From: Torymus aiolomorphi
Taxonomy: Eukaryota; Arthropoda; Insecta; Hymenoptera; Torymidae
Assembly (NCBI GenBank): GCA_036365515.1
Contig: CM070874.1
Location: 209,802,297 to 209,866,296 of the forward strand
DNA length: 64,000 nt
Direction of reading: 5' to 3'
This document shows, in pieces, positions 43,734-55,880 of the stretch. The notes beneath the pieces are model-generated. The model did not search any database and was not told the DNA's origin. It was given only the letters and a program-made list of their open reading frames with translations. The position numbers and the translations under genes are program-made. How positions within the stretch are numbered: the first letter of the stretch is position 1; each line of letters opens with the position of its first letter.

Positions 43734-45026
43734 TTAATTTCCGGTTAGCACTGGCAAGATGGCGAGTTTTGCAATTGGGCGTGTGAGTTGAGTGGTGGCC
43801 GTCTTGATTGTTACAACTCTGATGAGATTGTCAGTTCCAGGGTGAAGTTGAGTGACTCTTGCGAGTGGCCATTTGCTTGGTGGTGAGTGTTCATCCGTGA
43901 GTAGAACCATGGAACCCACTTTTAGATCATGAGAGGGATGATGCCATTTAGAAATAGATTGAAGCCGTTGAAGGTATTGAGTTGACCAATGCTTCCAAAA
44001 TTGCAGAGTGATCCGTTGAATGAGTTGCCACTTGGAAAGCCTTGATTCGTTGAGATTTAATAAGCTTGGTTCAGGCACTGAGTTCAGTGCCTTGCCGATG
44101 AGAAAATGTCCGGGTGTGAGTGCATTGACATCTTCTGGGTTTTCACTGAGTGGTTCTAGCGGCCTTGAGTTGAGTAATGCTTCTATTTGAGTGAGCAAGG
44201 TAGCTGAAGCTTCAAAGGTGAGTGAAGTGTCCCCAATGGTCCGTCGCAGGTGAAATTTAACTGATTTCACGACTGCTTCCCACTTGCCTCCCATGTGAGG
44301 TGCAGCAGGTGGGTTGAATATCCATTGGGTTCCCTCGTTGGCTAGTGAGTTGTACACGATTGAGTTTTCATGTTGGTTTTGTGAGAATATGATCTTCAGT
44401 TCCTTTGCTGCTCCGATGAAGTTTGTTCCGCAGTCTGAGTATAGTTTAGAGGGTATCCCTCTCCTTGAGGTGAACCGTCTATATGCCGCTAAGAATCCGT
44501 CCGTTGAGTAGTCACTGACCAGTTCTAGATGAACAGCTGACGTTGAGAAGCACACAAAGATACAAATCCAGCATTTGTATGTTTTGGATCCACGACCTTT
44601 CCATGAGTTAATGGTGATTGGCCCGGCGTAGTCGATCCCAGTGTGAGTGAAAGGTGGTGATGGGGTGACCCTGGCCATGGGTAATTGCCCGATGAGTTGC
44701 TGAGTCCGTTGAGCCCGATACCTTGCACAAGTCACATACTTTAAAATATGTGACTTGACCGGTGCTCTGCCTCCGATTATCCAAAATTCCTGCCGAGTAT
44801 GTGCCAAGGTGAGTTGAGCGCCACCGTGCAGAGTTGAGAGATGAGCGTTCCGAATGATCAGTGAGGTGAGTTGACTGCTCCGTGGTATAATTGCTGGGTG
44901 TTTTGAGTGATGATCGAGTTGAGTTTTTTGAAGCCGCCCTCCTACTCGAACCATTCCTGTTGAGTCTATGTAGGCAGTCAATCGGTTGAGGACATGATTT
45001 CTTGGGACTTGAGAATTTTTCAGCAT
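43734..45026 (-). pseudogene. BEL integrase region
   Basis: 430-codon frame. It contains the zinc-binding N-terminus (HLSTLHGGAQLTLAHTRQ...YVTCARYRAQ) in which the first Cys of the expected C-x2-C is Tyr. The DDE core is D132 (HTGIDYAGP), D198 (YSDCGTNF) and E250 (PHMGGKWEAVVK), and the ALTPGHFLIG block typical of BEL is present. Integrase inserts the cDNA into the host genome. The frame is shifted relative to the preceding segment near 45040, so it is cut off from the polyprotein. The ATG at 45026 is incidental. Confidence 0.85.
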
Positions 45027-45029
45027 AAT

Positions 45030-45210
45030 AAGTTCTGAGTGAAAATGAATTGATGAGTAAATCAGTAGTGAGTTTCAATTCATGGTGAGTTTTTTCTTTG
45101 AATCGATCACAGGCGATCATTACCCATCCAGTTATTCTTATGAGTTGAGTGAGTGATGAGTAATGATCGATGATGTCACTTCGATGGTGTGACTTTAGCC
45201 CGCATTTCTG
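45030..45210 (-). pseudogene. BEL pol segment between two frameshifts
   Basis: The segment SDIIDHYSSLTQLIRITGWV is the conserved BEL stretch between RNase H and integrase, read in a third frame. Frameshifts lie near 45200 and 45040. Confidence 0.7.
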
Positions 45211-47512
45211 GAAGGTTGGTTTCTTGGATAGAGGTTGCTTGAGAAGGCCAAGCTGGTTCCTTCTGGCAGAGCCAACTTGGTCCATGCCACCATAAGTGAT
45301 GCTCTCTGAGTTGCGAAGTGAGTAATCCGCGCGAGGCACAATCCGCTGGATTGTCTGCTCCAGGCACATGTCTCCATTGTGCTGTTGGAATGAGTTCTTG
45401 TATTAAGGCAACTCTATTTCCAACGAAGTCCTTCCATTTTGAGGGGTATGAGCGTATCCATGTGAGTGCTACCTTAGAGTCTGTCCATAAATGTGTGTGT
45501 GAGATTGGCAATCGTGAATTGTCCAAAACATGTTTTGCCAGCTTCGTGAGTAGTACTGCCGCTCCCCATTCCAATCGTGGGATTGACAGTCGTTTGAGTG
45601 GTGCCACCTTTGTTTTGGAGATAAGAAATGATGAAGTTGAGCGAGATGTAAGTGTTGTGGATTTAATGTATAGAACTGCAGCCATTGCCTGTTGTGAAGC
45701 ATCCGAAAAGCCATGAAGTTCCACAACTGAGTCCTCCTGAATTCCTAACCACCTTGGTATGGTGATAGTGTCCAGGTTGTTGAGATCTTCCCGGATGTGC
45801 AGCCATTTCTTCACAGTTGAGTCTGGCAGTGAGTCGTCCCAAGAAAGTTTGTGAAGCCACAGTTCTTGTAGGAGGATTTTCGATGTGATTATGACTGGTG
45901 AAATTATTCCTATGGGATCGTAGAGTTGGGATACTTCAGAGAGTATAATCCGTTTTGTTATCATCTCCTGGTGAGGTGGTAGAGTTATTCTGAAGGTGAG
46001 TTTGTCCGAGCGTGGGAGCCATTTCATCCCGAGTATGTTGGTAGCGCAATCATCTAGAGGCACAGCTTCTTTAGCTGGTGGCTCGTTGAGAAATTCCTTG
46101 AGGAAGCCAGACGAGTTTGAGTTCCATTTTGCTAATGGAAAGCCGCCCGCCTTGCATAATGCGGTTAACTGCTTGGCTTTTCCAATGAGACTCTCCTTTG
46201 ATGCAGCTCCACCGAAGATGTCATCCACATACCTTCCAAAGAGGAGTGAATCAATGGCAAGTGGATAATTGGCTCCTTCATCCGTTACCAGCTGAAGAAG
46301 TGTCCGAGTTGCTAAGTAAGGAGCTGCTCGTGTTCTGTAGGTGACTGTAGTCAAATGGAAGTGAGTGAGTTGACTCGTTTCATCTACCCATAAAATGCGT
46401 TGCAGGTTCCAATCCTGAGGGTGAACCTTGATCTGACGATACATTTTTGTAATGTCAGTTGAGAAGACAAATGGGTGAGTTCGAATCCAGATGAGAACAT
46501 CCACAATGTTGGGTGAGAGATTAGGTCCAGTATGCATGATGTCGTTGAGTGAGTTTCCATTTGTTGTGAGTGCTGAACCGTTGAATACTGCTCTGAGTTT
46601 TGTCGTTAAACTATCTTCTCGTAATACTCCATGGTGAGGAAGATAGTAAGATGGTTTGGCGGAGATTTCCTGTTGAGGGATCCGCACCATGTGGCCCAAT
46701 TTGCAGTATTCATCCATGAAAGCATAGTACCTGTCCTTGTAGATGCTTTCTTGATTGCATTTTGTGAGTATTCTCCTGAGGCACGCTTGAGCTTTTCCAA
46801 ATGAGTTTCCAAGTACGTCTGCAGAGTTTGTGAGAGGTAATCTGACTTGGTAACGTCCATGAGTATCTCTCGTGTGAGTTTCAACAAAGTGTTGTTCACA
46901 CAATGCTTCTTCCTTGTTGAGTTTGACTGCAGACGCTGGCGGTGGTTCTTCTTGAAACCAAAAGCATGTGAGTAGTTCCTGCAAATCTTCAGTGTTGAGT
47001 GAGGCCGTTGTATGATGGACTACCTTGGATTGCACAGCTGAGTTTGATGGACCTATTAGCAGCCAGCCGAAAATTGACAATTGTGCGACAGGTTCAATCG
47101 CACTCCTCTTTATTAGGTTCGGTTTGATGATTTGGCCGTAATAGTCCGCTCCGATAAGTACATCTACTGGTTGAGGTTTCCAGAATGTCGGATCAGCCAA
47201 GTGGAGTTTCTCTGTATGTTGCCACTGACGTTGCTCACATTCTTCTGATAGTAATAGTGTTGAGACTTGGCGTATAATATGAGCTGTGATCCGAAACGTG
47301 AGATTTTTGTAGATGGTGCGTAAGGTGAGTTGAGCCTTTCCAAGAGTTTGAGTTGAGTGCGTGCCGCCAACTCCAAGGATTGGTATAGTTGAGTGTTGCC
47401 GCTTAATGTTGAGTAAATCCACAGAATCCTTGGAGATGAATGAGAGTTCCGAGCCTGAGTCAATGAGTATTCTTAATTTACGAGATGTCGCCGGTGAGTC
47501 GTACCATGCCAA
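45176..47512 (-). pseudogene. BEL protease - reverse transcriptase - RNase H
   Basis: 778-codon open frame. Aspartic protease at residues 15-27 (ILIDSGSELSFIS). Reverse transcriptase with VFSTDITKMYRQI (about 349) and the catalytic YVDD box (428-431). RNase H with HGFSDASQQAMAAVLY (about 605) and LWTDSKVALTW. Together these make cDNA and process the polyprotein. The frame is collinear with gag but separated from it by two stops, and it ends early at a frameshift, so it is defective as a polyprotein although the enzymatic cores look intact. Confidence 0.9.
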
Positions 47513-47593
47513 TGCAGTTGCAAGTAAAGTGAGTTGAGGAGTTGAGTAATCATGTTGAGTTTAACCGTGATGTAAGATGATTGCACCGTTGTC

Positions 47594-47881
47594 CTAAACT
47601 TGAGTTGAACCGCTTGAAGAGATGGTTTGAGTTTTGCCATTTGGATCTCGTGGCACATGAATCATGGTGTGGTGATTTCCGTTACAAGTCCTGCACTTGT
47701 ATTGTGACTTGCAATTCTTCGCTGAGTGAAGGCCGAGGCAGTTGTAGCACAGCGGCCTTTCCATTACAAATTTTCTCCGCTGTTGTTCATTCAGCAGTTT
47801 GAACTTTGGACAAGCCACAATAAAATGCGAGTCACCACAATACGTGCATGGATGTTGTGAAATCCTCGTTGAGTGTGTCAC
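47594..47881 (-). pseudogene. BEL gag C-terminus, zinc knuckles
   Basis: Same frame as the main gag segment, bounded by TAA (47894-47896) and TAG (47594-47596). Contains CTYCGDSHFIVACP, CYNCLGLHSAKNC and CRTCNGNHHTMIH, the Cys-rich pattern of BEL nucleocapsids that binds RNA. Confidence 0.8.
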
Positions 47882-47893
47882 CTTCTGTGAGTC

Positions 47894-49105
47894 TTACCGT
47901 GGTTGAGTTGGACTGGTGACGTGAAGAGTCCTTGATGGTTTTGAGGTTTGAGTGATAGTAGGCTTCTGAGTGGTTGTTGGTGAATCATCTGCTATTTCCA
48001 ACGCACGCACCCGCGTGATCAGGAAGGACTCAAATTCCTCAAACGTTGGCAGCTCAGTGTTGGAAACGCGAGAAGTCTCCCATGCTTCTCGAGTTGACCT
48101 GTCAATTAGCTTTGACAGGCGATGAGCTAATATACAATCTCCTAGCTGCTCTTGCGGTACCAACATGTGGAGTGATTTTCTAATTTTTGATATCTCCGAG
48201 ATCAATGTGTTGAGTGTGGCCGGGTTTTTGGAGGGAACTGCAGTCAATTCAGCTAAATGATCAAGCTGATCATTTAATAATACCCGTTTATTTTCAAACC
48301 TCGTCACTAGCGTCGTCCATGCGGGTGTTAGTGACTCATCACTGAGTGAAAATCCTAGTATTAGTGTGAGTGGTGTTCCGCTGAGAGAGCTGCGCAGGTA
48401 GTGACGCTTCTCATAATTCTTGAGTCCAGGCCGATTAAGAATTAAGCCAGAGAACATTTCCTTGTAAGAAGGCCACTCCGTGTATGTTCCATTGAATGTG
48501 GGCAGCTTTATTTCTGGCAGCTTGCTTAAATGAGTATGTTGAGTTTCTCCGATGATTGGCTGAGTGATATGATGCTTGGACTTCCAGTTTGCCTCCAAAC
48601 TGCTAACCTCGAACACAATAGTATGGTATGATTCATGGATTGACTTGTGAAATGCTGACTTGAAGTAATCGTTGTCTGCGAAGGCTGCTGGACAACTTGC
48701 TTCAATGACAGCATGATCCTTTTTATATAAGGAGTATAGCTCCTCAGCATCCTGCTTCCAAGCCAGTATCACTGGAAGAGTGGCAGTTTCCTTCCTAATC
48801 CTGATGTAAGCAATAATCCGTTCTAATGAATCAAGCCGCAGGTACTGAGAGTTCACCTTGCAGAGAAAAGAAGCCGGAATTGACCCTGGAGACTTTGAGC
48901 GAGTCCTGACATGGGTGTCAACCACAGTGAGTCCAGGCACATTGAGTTGGCGGCTGCCAGTCCGCTTAGCTGCCCCCTTCATTTCAGCTGAGGTGCTTGG
49001 AGTCGCAGAATCCTCCTTCTCCTTTTGTATTTCATCCTCTTTGTCAGAGGCGGAAGAATCAGTATGCTTCTCCAAGTCCTTGACTTCATCCTTGGTGGTT
49101 GGCAT
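47894..49105 (-). pseudogene. BEL gag N-terminal region
   Basis: 403-codon frame beginning MPTTKDEVKDLEKHTD. A charged N-terminus is followed by the BEL-specific capsid-type region (DUF1759-like), marked by LPEIKLPTFNGTYTEWPSY at about residue 196 and later ELPTFEEFESFL. It forms the particle. It ends at a TAA where the frame continues without shift into the zinc knuckles, so the stop looks like a point mutation of a Gln codon. Confidence 0.85.
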
Positions 49106-49177
49106 TGTTAAGTCCTGTTGAGTTTTTCACAAATGAGTATTTATTCACTGGCTCGATTCACACCACAGCATGTATAT

Positions 49178-49196
49178 CCGGCTCGAAGGACCAAAA
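49178..49196 (-). promoter_or_regulatory. BEL primer-binding site
   Basis: Directly inside the 5' LTR (minus strand): TGGTCCTTCGAGCCGG, starting TGG as expected for pairing with a tRNA 3' CCA. The tRNA identity was not determined. Confidence 0.75.
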
Positions 49197-50299
49197 TGTT
49201 TGAGAATTCCATAAGTTTAAATGAGTAACATGCTGTGGGTGATGAAATAAGTTGAGTCGAACACAATTTATATATAAACTTCATGTTATATTTTTCACAG
49301 TCATATTAGGCCTTAATAATTACATTAAATTACACTGGTTATAACAAGAATATAAAAATAAACTATTTTGATGACTGGAGTAGAGTACAATATTAAAGTG
49401 ATTGAACGATAAATGATTTCTAAATTCACTATATTTTATTAAATGAAGTCTAAGCGACTAACGGGTTGGTTGAGATTATTCATGAATAAAAGAGGCGAGT
49501 TTATCGTAGCACTGTTTGTTGAGTTTTCACTGGTTTCATTACACTTTGACATGAATGCTAAATCATGTCCACTTAGTGAGTGTAATTCAGTAAAGCAATT
49601 ACTGTATTATAGTATGAATCCCATATGAGGGATTACTAACCTGTTGAGTTTTCTACGATAATTTCAATGAGATGAGTGTGTCCTATCCTTGTGAGTGAGT
49701 CTGTCCAATGAAGTTCTTATTTCTCGGCTCAGCACGATGAACTAGTATAACCAGCAAACAAATGTTATTGATTTGTTGCTTTGAGTTTTGCCAACGAAGT
49801 AATGGCGTTCAAAATAGCCAACAAGTGGTTGCTACCTGACCTCGTGTGGAGTGAGAGATGTTACCTGGCAGGAGCAGCGATTATATTAATCGGAGATGCC
49901 TTTTGATGTGTGATGGTTGAGCGAGAATGTAGAAGCGATGAGAGTCCCAAGTGAGTGATCCAGTGAATTTGCGTTGAGAGTTTTCCGATGAACGATAGAG
50001 GGGGACAGCGGAGAGATGTTTCTCGTGGCAAGGCTGGTTTCAGAGAGAGCGAGTCCTTGATCCACTTCCGTCTTCTTCCTTGAATTTGTCTCACTACACC
50101 CTAATCAAATTAATATCTCTCATATTTGCATATGAGAGTGTGAGAAAGATAGCAATCTCGCGACTATACTGCACGAATCAGTATAGCGTCTCAGCTGTTC
50201 CACCGAGACGCCGCGAGGTGCTGCCGCGCCGTGGCTGCGCCGTGAGTCGAGCCGAGCTGAGTGGAACCGCGGGAATTCAAATTGCTGAATTCCCAAACA
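49197..50299 (-). repeat. BEL 5' LTR
   Basis: Matches 42596-43704; includes the same GTGAG-rich stretches. On the minus strand it starts TGTTTGGG. Confidence 0.85.
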
Positions 50300-50304
50300 G
50301 ATGC

Positions 50305-51339
50305 AAACACGAACAAGAAAAGATTATAAAAGTAAAAAGTAAGAGCTAAAATTTAAGTCCGAATTCGTTGAAAATATTGTTGTTTTAGGAAATTTCGAGC
50401 GATCAAAGATAGCGTAAAAAAACGATTAAGAATATGATCCATTTAAGTGATCAAAATGAAGACAAATTTTTCAACATTTTTATGGAATTCCACAAGAGTT
50501 ATACATTCTCAAAAGCCATTTCAAAAAGGGGTCAACTCTAAACTTTCTGGTAAACTTCAGCCAGGTTAAGTCCGTACCGTCTTGAAGCGGCTTTTGAGTT
50601 GATCCTCTTTGCAAGTGACATTTGAGTTGACCCCTCTCGAAGCGACTTCTGAGTTGACCTCTTTTTCTTTGGGAATGACGATTTCAATGTGGGTTTGTCT
50701 TATGGGTTTACATTAGGCGAGTAGAGAATTTTCTGAATACACTGATGCCTTGGACGTGATATAAGTTTGTTATATTGTCGCTCTTTTGTGATAAGCCCTT
50801 GTTATCCAGCTCAGCGAAAGTTTCAATGGACACGTATCTTGTCTTGGTTCATATGTTGATATAATCGAAGCTGAATTTAAGCTTTACGGTTATGATTGGG
50901 TTCTTCAATTTAGGGACAGCTGCGAGGTGATTTCCGGCGGTGTTCAGTATGAATGAGTCGATTTTTGAGATGTTAGAGGCATTATATAGTTTTATGTAGC
51001 TGGTGAAATGGTTTTAATTCGAATACGACGAGCAATTGCTACGTAAGCAGTGGCGGAGTCAGTGCCTTTCGAAAGCACGGAGTTTTTCCACTTTGTGTGC
51101 CCCACAGTTGAACCAGATGTTGTTCGTTAGAGTAGCTTCGACTCATTGGTAAGGTGCAGGACGCTGGACCCTAGGGTCGTAAGTTCATATTCCATGCGGC
51201 TGAAGCTTTTTTTCTGAATTTTCCCCGATTGTGGATGCTTTTGGAAGTTTGAATTTATGATCCCGTATTTTTCCGGGGAAATTTTCGTATTTATAGAGGT
51301 TTTTTTATAGTTGGGAAAAGGCGAGAAAGCCTAGAAATC
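50305..51339. other. Family D remnant, then unassigned DNA
   Basis: 50305-50480 continues the palindrome split by BEL. 50520-50690 has several GAGTTGACC words. A lone hAT-like end CAGTGGCGGAGTCAGTGCC lies at 51049 with no partner found. Confidence 0.4.
51137..51212 (+). other. tRNA-like remnant
   Basis: TAGCTTCGACTCATTGGTAAGG (A-box) and GTTCATATTCC (decayed B-box) at tRNA spacing. Confidence 0.35.
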
Positions 51340-52400
51340 GCTCTTGCCCAAGGCAAACCGTGATTCTTCCACTTTATCAGAGCTCACCAGTAGCTAGGTA
51401 CTGCCTGGCATCTTGATGAAACCGGCCTTAGGGATTGTCCCCATCTCCGGTCTTTTCTAGCTGTTCTACTGATGCGGCTACCTCAGAAACCCATTTCACG
51501 AGAAGAGTCTTTCAACTGCGATTACCTCGTCTTCTAGTTCAACTGCGAATACCTCGGTTGTAAGGGAACCTTTACCACCACCATCATGGGGACTCTGGGG
51601 GTAGTAAGGTAGTAATAGACACAGAAGTTGCCGACAATCGGTCCGACCTCGAGCGATCTTGGGCTCTCACGGATCAGAAGTACGCTGGCACCCTCCCCCC
51701 CACCCATCTAAAAGGCCATTCAGAATCTTGGAGTGAGAAATATTGTCCATTTCATCTTGTAGGCGGGTTTGGAGCTATTGGAGTAGGTGGATATATTTAA
51801 TGAAGACGCTGAGGTTAAACTTAAATAAAGACGTTTATTGAGTATGGCTTAAGAACCCAGTCGGCGACACGTCCGTTTACATCGGAGTCTTGTCGTAGAG
51901 AGAGAACGTGTACAGTATATTATACGTATATTATATCGCGAGGCATGCACAGTTCACTTGCTCTCGCGTGAGCTCATCTGGTTGAACGAAATCGCAGTAA
52001 GCCAAGAGATGGCGCGACGAGTACGATTTCGTACTATCGTCAAGATTATAATATTTACTATTTATTACAACAGGTGCAAACGAATTTTCTGAGGTTTTCA
52101 TCATAGGGGTAAGAAAAAAAGGCGGTAAAGTCTCAGAATTACTCTTACCCGGCGCAAACCGTCATTTCTTCTCTTCAGGTGTGCTGGCCAGTATCTAGAT
52201 GTTACCTGGGGTCTCGGTGAACCGACTTCAAGGGTTGCTATCACCTTCAGCCTTTCCTAGCTGCCCGAAACTCTGTGATGCAAACCTCAAAGAGCATACA
52301 GGCCGATTCACTTATACGGCTGCCCGACCAATAAACATACCTAGCTGTGAGCAAACCTTTACCACCATCACCAACAGAGGGCTTTAGCATCAAAGGGCAT
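51340..52400. repeat. Two diverged copies of a ~260-bp segment around a solo LTR
   Basis: 51340-51600 and 52110-52380 share the order GGC(A/G)AACCGT, AGGTACTGCCTGG/AGATGTTACCTGG, TTTCCTAGCTG and CCTTTACCACCA. This may be untranslated sequence of the R2-like element farther on; that link is inference. Confidence 0.45.
51790..52071 (-). repeat. Probable solo LTR
   Basis: A 282-bp block with AGGTG on both sides (51785-51789 and 52072-52076). The minus strand starts GTTGTAATAAATAG and carries AATAAA near its end. No internal region, so it is probably an LTR-LTR recombination product. Confidence 0.5.
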
Positions 52401-53534
52401 ACAAGGCCTGGTATGATGAATAGATTATTTATCAGACCACCCAGTCAGACCTACGTCGTTAGACCCAAAAAACCGTAGTCCTACCCCGCGGGCAGTCGAG
52501 CTACCATTCAAGCAGTACGGTTAATCAACCGATCCGCATTAGTTCTTTCCACGGCGATCCCAGAAACACCTGGCCATGGGGCAGTGGGCTATTAACAAGC
52601 GACTAGAAACCATCATAAATATGACTCTAAACACCAAAGACAAAGAAGTCACCTTCTGGAGTCTCTTCCTCTACCACCGTGACATTCTTTCGAGCACACC
52701 ATCTAGCAATAACGCTTCAAGGCGACAGCTCCAAGGGCCACCTACTACCAGAAAGCAGAACAGGAGATAAGAGTATGACAATGTCCAGAGGTAGTAGAAA
52801 CATCATATCTCTCAATCTTAAGGGCAGTCTTCATTCAAAGAAATCTGGAGCCAAGCTATCAAGAGAGTTTCGACGAATCGTTGATTCCTCTATACTCGTT
52901 AAACTTTATGGTACACATTTTTCATAGTATAATTCGATACCTAATATTTATTTGAACGTAAAAGATATTAATAATCGTGAGAAATTGTGTTGGAAAGGTA
53001 ATGGAATCGTGATTATTCGAAATATACTACATTATTGTTAGTCATCTGCAGTAATACCATCATTTTTATACAAATACGTTTGCTGGTATTACTACGTTTT
53101 TGGTCAACGTAACCTCAAATAGTGAAACCAACAAATGTACAACATTTATGAGAACGTTTGCTATAACTACTGTCTTTCAATGAAATATTAAGTAATAATC
53201 TACAGATATGTTAATTTTTTCTGGTGAAATCTAATAAATAATATAACAAGGTTGAGGTGAAATTCCACCGTATTACCCCCGCAGTAATTGAAATTTCCAC
53301 AGTAGTACCACCGCAGTCATACCCACACGACCGCAGTAATGCCAGCAAATTAAATTTTTTTTCAACGAATTATTATAATTAAAACTGAAAGGTTATTAAC
53401 AACGAGGATTGTTTTTTAAGCTTATTAATACTTATACTTTCGAAGAATAACAAAAAATTAACTCATATTATTATATATCTAATTAATATTGAGAGTTAAA
53501 GTTGACTCCCACGAAAAACCACCGTATTACCCAC
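52401..53534. other. Unassigned, probably insertion within the R2-like element
   Basis: 52930-53534 is AT-rich with repeated GCAGTAATACC words and interrupts coding-type DNA. No ORF recognised. Confidence 0.35.
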
Positions 53535-54272
53535 ATTTACCCCTACATGGCCAAGATTGGCATTGCTACGGCCTGTGATAGTGTGGAGCTATAGAAGCAA
53601 CTGATTTTCCTTCCAAGGTGATTTTGTATCTCCGAGACTATTACCAGCGGAGTACCACCACGTCATAAGACTGCAGATGAGAATCTTGGCAACTACAAGT
53701 CACGAGAGAAGTAAAACAGCGCAATCTGCTCTCGACGATCATCATGGACCATCTTCTCCGCTCTCTTCCTCAAAAATGTGGTGCCATCTTCAATAACACC
53801 ACCATCTGAGCTATGGTGACGACTTGGTCCTACCCGTCGACTCACCAACCCGTCCTCGACACCTACTCAACCACGCGACGACTTACCTGGAAGCATGTGG
53901 GTTGATGCTAAACAACGCCAAGTCACATACGGTCGCCATCCTTAAAAATTCGAGTAGAAGGAAGACAGTAGTAGATGCTAGAGCCACCTTCAAGGGTAAC
54001 CGGTACGAGCATTTAGCCGAGAACAATTCTGGGTCTATCTGGGAATCGAATTATCGGCAAAAGGCAGGCACTCGTACCCTCTAGACAATCAGTTGAGCGC
54101 CCTCCTTCAATGTCTTGCTAAAGCACCACTCGAATCACAGCAGCGTATCTACGCACTGAACACAGCTCTCCTTAAAATCTATTATCACATGGCCCCAGGA
54201 AGAATTATTATCAACGAGCTTCAACGAGTGGACAAAGTGGCAAGCCATAGTGAAACAATGGTTAGTTCTACA

Positions 54273-55606
54273 CAGAGCTGTGCCTGAATCGGTCGCAAAA
54301 CTGACGCGATTCAAATATAAAATGTTACTTATTTTGTTTTTAACTAAGATTTATCTTTGTTAACCATCATAAATAGCACGTTTAAGTAAAGAGAACAATT
54401 GAATAAAATTTTTTGAATCATGATTCACATTTGCGATTCAATTGAATCATAAATTTGAATCGTGATTAAAATATGCGATTCAATTGAATCGAAAATTTGA
54501 ATCCTGATACAAATTAGTGATCCAGTGAATCGAAGTTAATGAATCGGGATTCAAAATCTCGATTCAAACGAATCGCTAATTTTAATCGTGATTCCGCAGT
54601 GAATCGATTCTGAAGTGAATCATGATTAAAATTTTCGATTCAATTGAATCGCCGAGTATAATCAAGATTCAAAGTCATGATTCAAATAAATCGCAGAGTT
54701 GAATCGCAATTGAAATTCACGATTCAATTGAATCACAGAATTTAATCGCGATTCAAATTCACAATTCGATTGAATCGCAGAGTTTAAACGCGATTCAAAT
54801 TCACGATTCAGTTGAATCGTTGAGTTTAATCGCAATTCAAATTCACGATTCAATTGAATCGCTGAGTTTAATTACGATTTAAATTTTCGATTCAATTTGA
54901 TTATACATATAAAAATAAGTATCGCTATACGTTAAAAAATATCGTAGTTTGTATGCGGTAAAAATAGTTTATTATTTGCAATTTTGCCTTAATTTTGGCT
55001 CATATAAGATAATCTGTTTTCGCTAAAAATATTCCACGGAATTCTCTAGTTCATTCCAAAATCGCGCTTGCTCGTTTAAGGAAAAACTGCAAGGGACCTT
55101 GTCGTACTCAAATTTTAAGATTGATTTAAAAACCAATTTTTTAGTTATTTTAAAGATAGTGTGCGATTTCAGTCATATCATTTAGAATTTTTAAAATTTT
55201 TTATTCATATGAATTATGTTTAAATTTTCACGATTCAGCATTTGAATCGCGATTTAATTTGTACGATTCAAATATGAATCATAATCAAACTTTTACGATT
55301 CAGCATTTCAGTCGTGATTAAATTTGTACGATCCAAATTTGAATCATGATCAAACTTTTACGATTCAGCATTTGAATCGGGATTAAATCTGTTCGATTCA
55401 AATTTGATTCATGATTCAAATATTATGATTCATGATATGAGTCATGATTCATGTGAATCGGATTCATCCATGAATCGCGATTTAACTGGGCCGATTCTGA
55501 TGAATAGTAAAGTGAATCAAACTCACTTCAATCGGATTCATTTTTACGATTCATATGAATCGGAAGTGAATCGCCTCTCGGTGATTCGCGGTTTGGCACA
55601 CCTCTA
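54273..55606. mobile_element. hAT-like non-autonomous element inserted in R2
   Basis: Ends CAGAGCTGTGCC and GGCACACCTCTA. Flanks GTTCTACA (54265-54272) and GTTGTACA (55607-55614) form an 8-bp duplication with one mismatch. Removing the element and one duplicate restores the R2 reading frame, which confirms the boundaries. The interior is mostly a GATTC/GAATC array. Confidence 0.85.
54396..54900. repeat. Minisatellite of GATTCAATTGAATC units (~42 bp)
   Basis: Units such as ACGATTCAATTGAATCGC repeat, most regularly with a 42-bp period at 54700-54890. A second degenerate block is at 55220-55580. The periodic 14-residue ORF on the minus strand is a by-product. Confidence 0.8.
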
Positions 55607-55865
55607 GTTGTACAGAATGACATCCCCGTAGGATACTTTCATGGCCCTGTTGGTCACGGAGGTCTGGGCACGCTGATTATAGCTGCAAAAAGCGGTCGAC
55701 CGGTTTCCTCTACGGTCTGATAGAAGGGCGTGTCTTTGAGAATTCCATTCAAGTTGTCAAACAACACCAATGGGTAATGAATGAAACCGCTATTCTTGCC
55801 GGCAGAGATTATATAAACTGTCGCAAGGTAAGAAGAGCCCTTCTTAAAAGAACCAGAACCATCAG

Positions 55866-55880
55866 GGGGGGGGGGGGGGC
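55866..55880. repeat. Poly-G tract
   Basis: About 15 consecutive G within the R2 remnant; prone to length error. Confidence 0.8.

Larger units (their letters stand above)
42596..50299 (-). mobile_element. BEL/Pao LTR retrotransposon, nearly full length, defective
   Basis: 7.7-kb element on the minus strand: 1109-bp and 1103-bp LTRs, then gag, protease, reverse transcriptase, RNase H and integrase in BEL order. The flanks GATAC (42591-42595) and GATGC (50300-50304) are a 5-bp target duplication with one mismatch. LTRs differ at roughly 15 positions plus one indel, about 1.5%. The reading frame carries three in-frame stops and at least two frameshifts. No env was seen. Confidence 0.9.

Noticed and set aside
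44314..46268. Plus-strand frames opposite the BEL pol
   Set aside because: Shadows of the minus-strand coding sequence, which has clear RT and integrase motifs.
51049..51067. hAT end CAGTGGCGGAGTCAGTGCC
   Set aside because: No matching opposite end or 8-bp duplication was found within reach.
54662..54853. 14-residue repeat protein on the minus strand
   Set aside because: Periodicity comes from the 42-bp GATTC/GAATC minisatellite.
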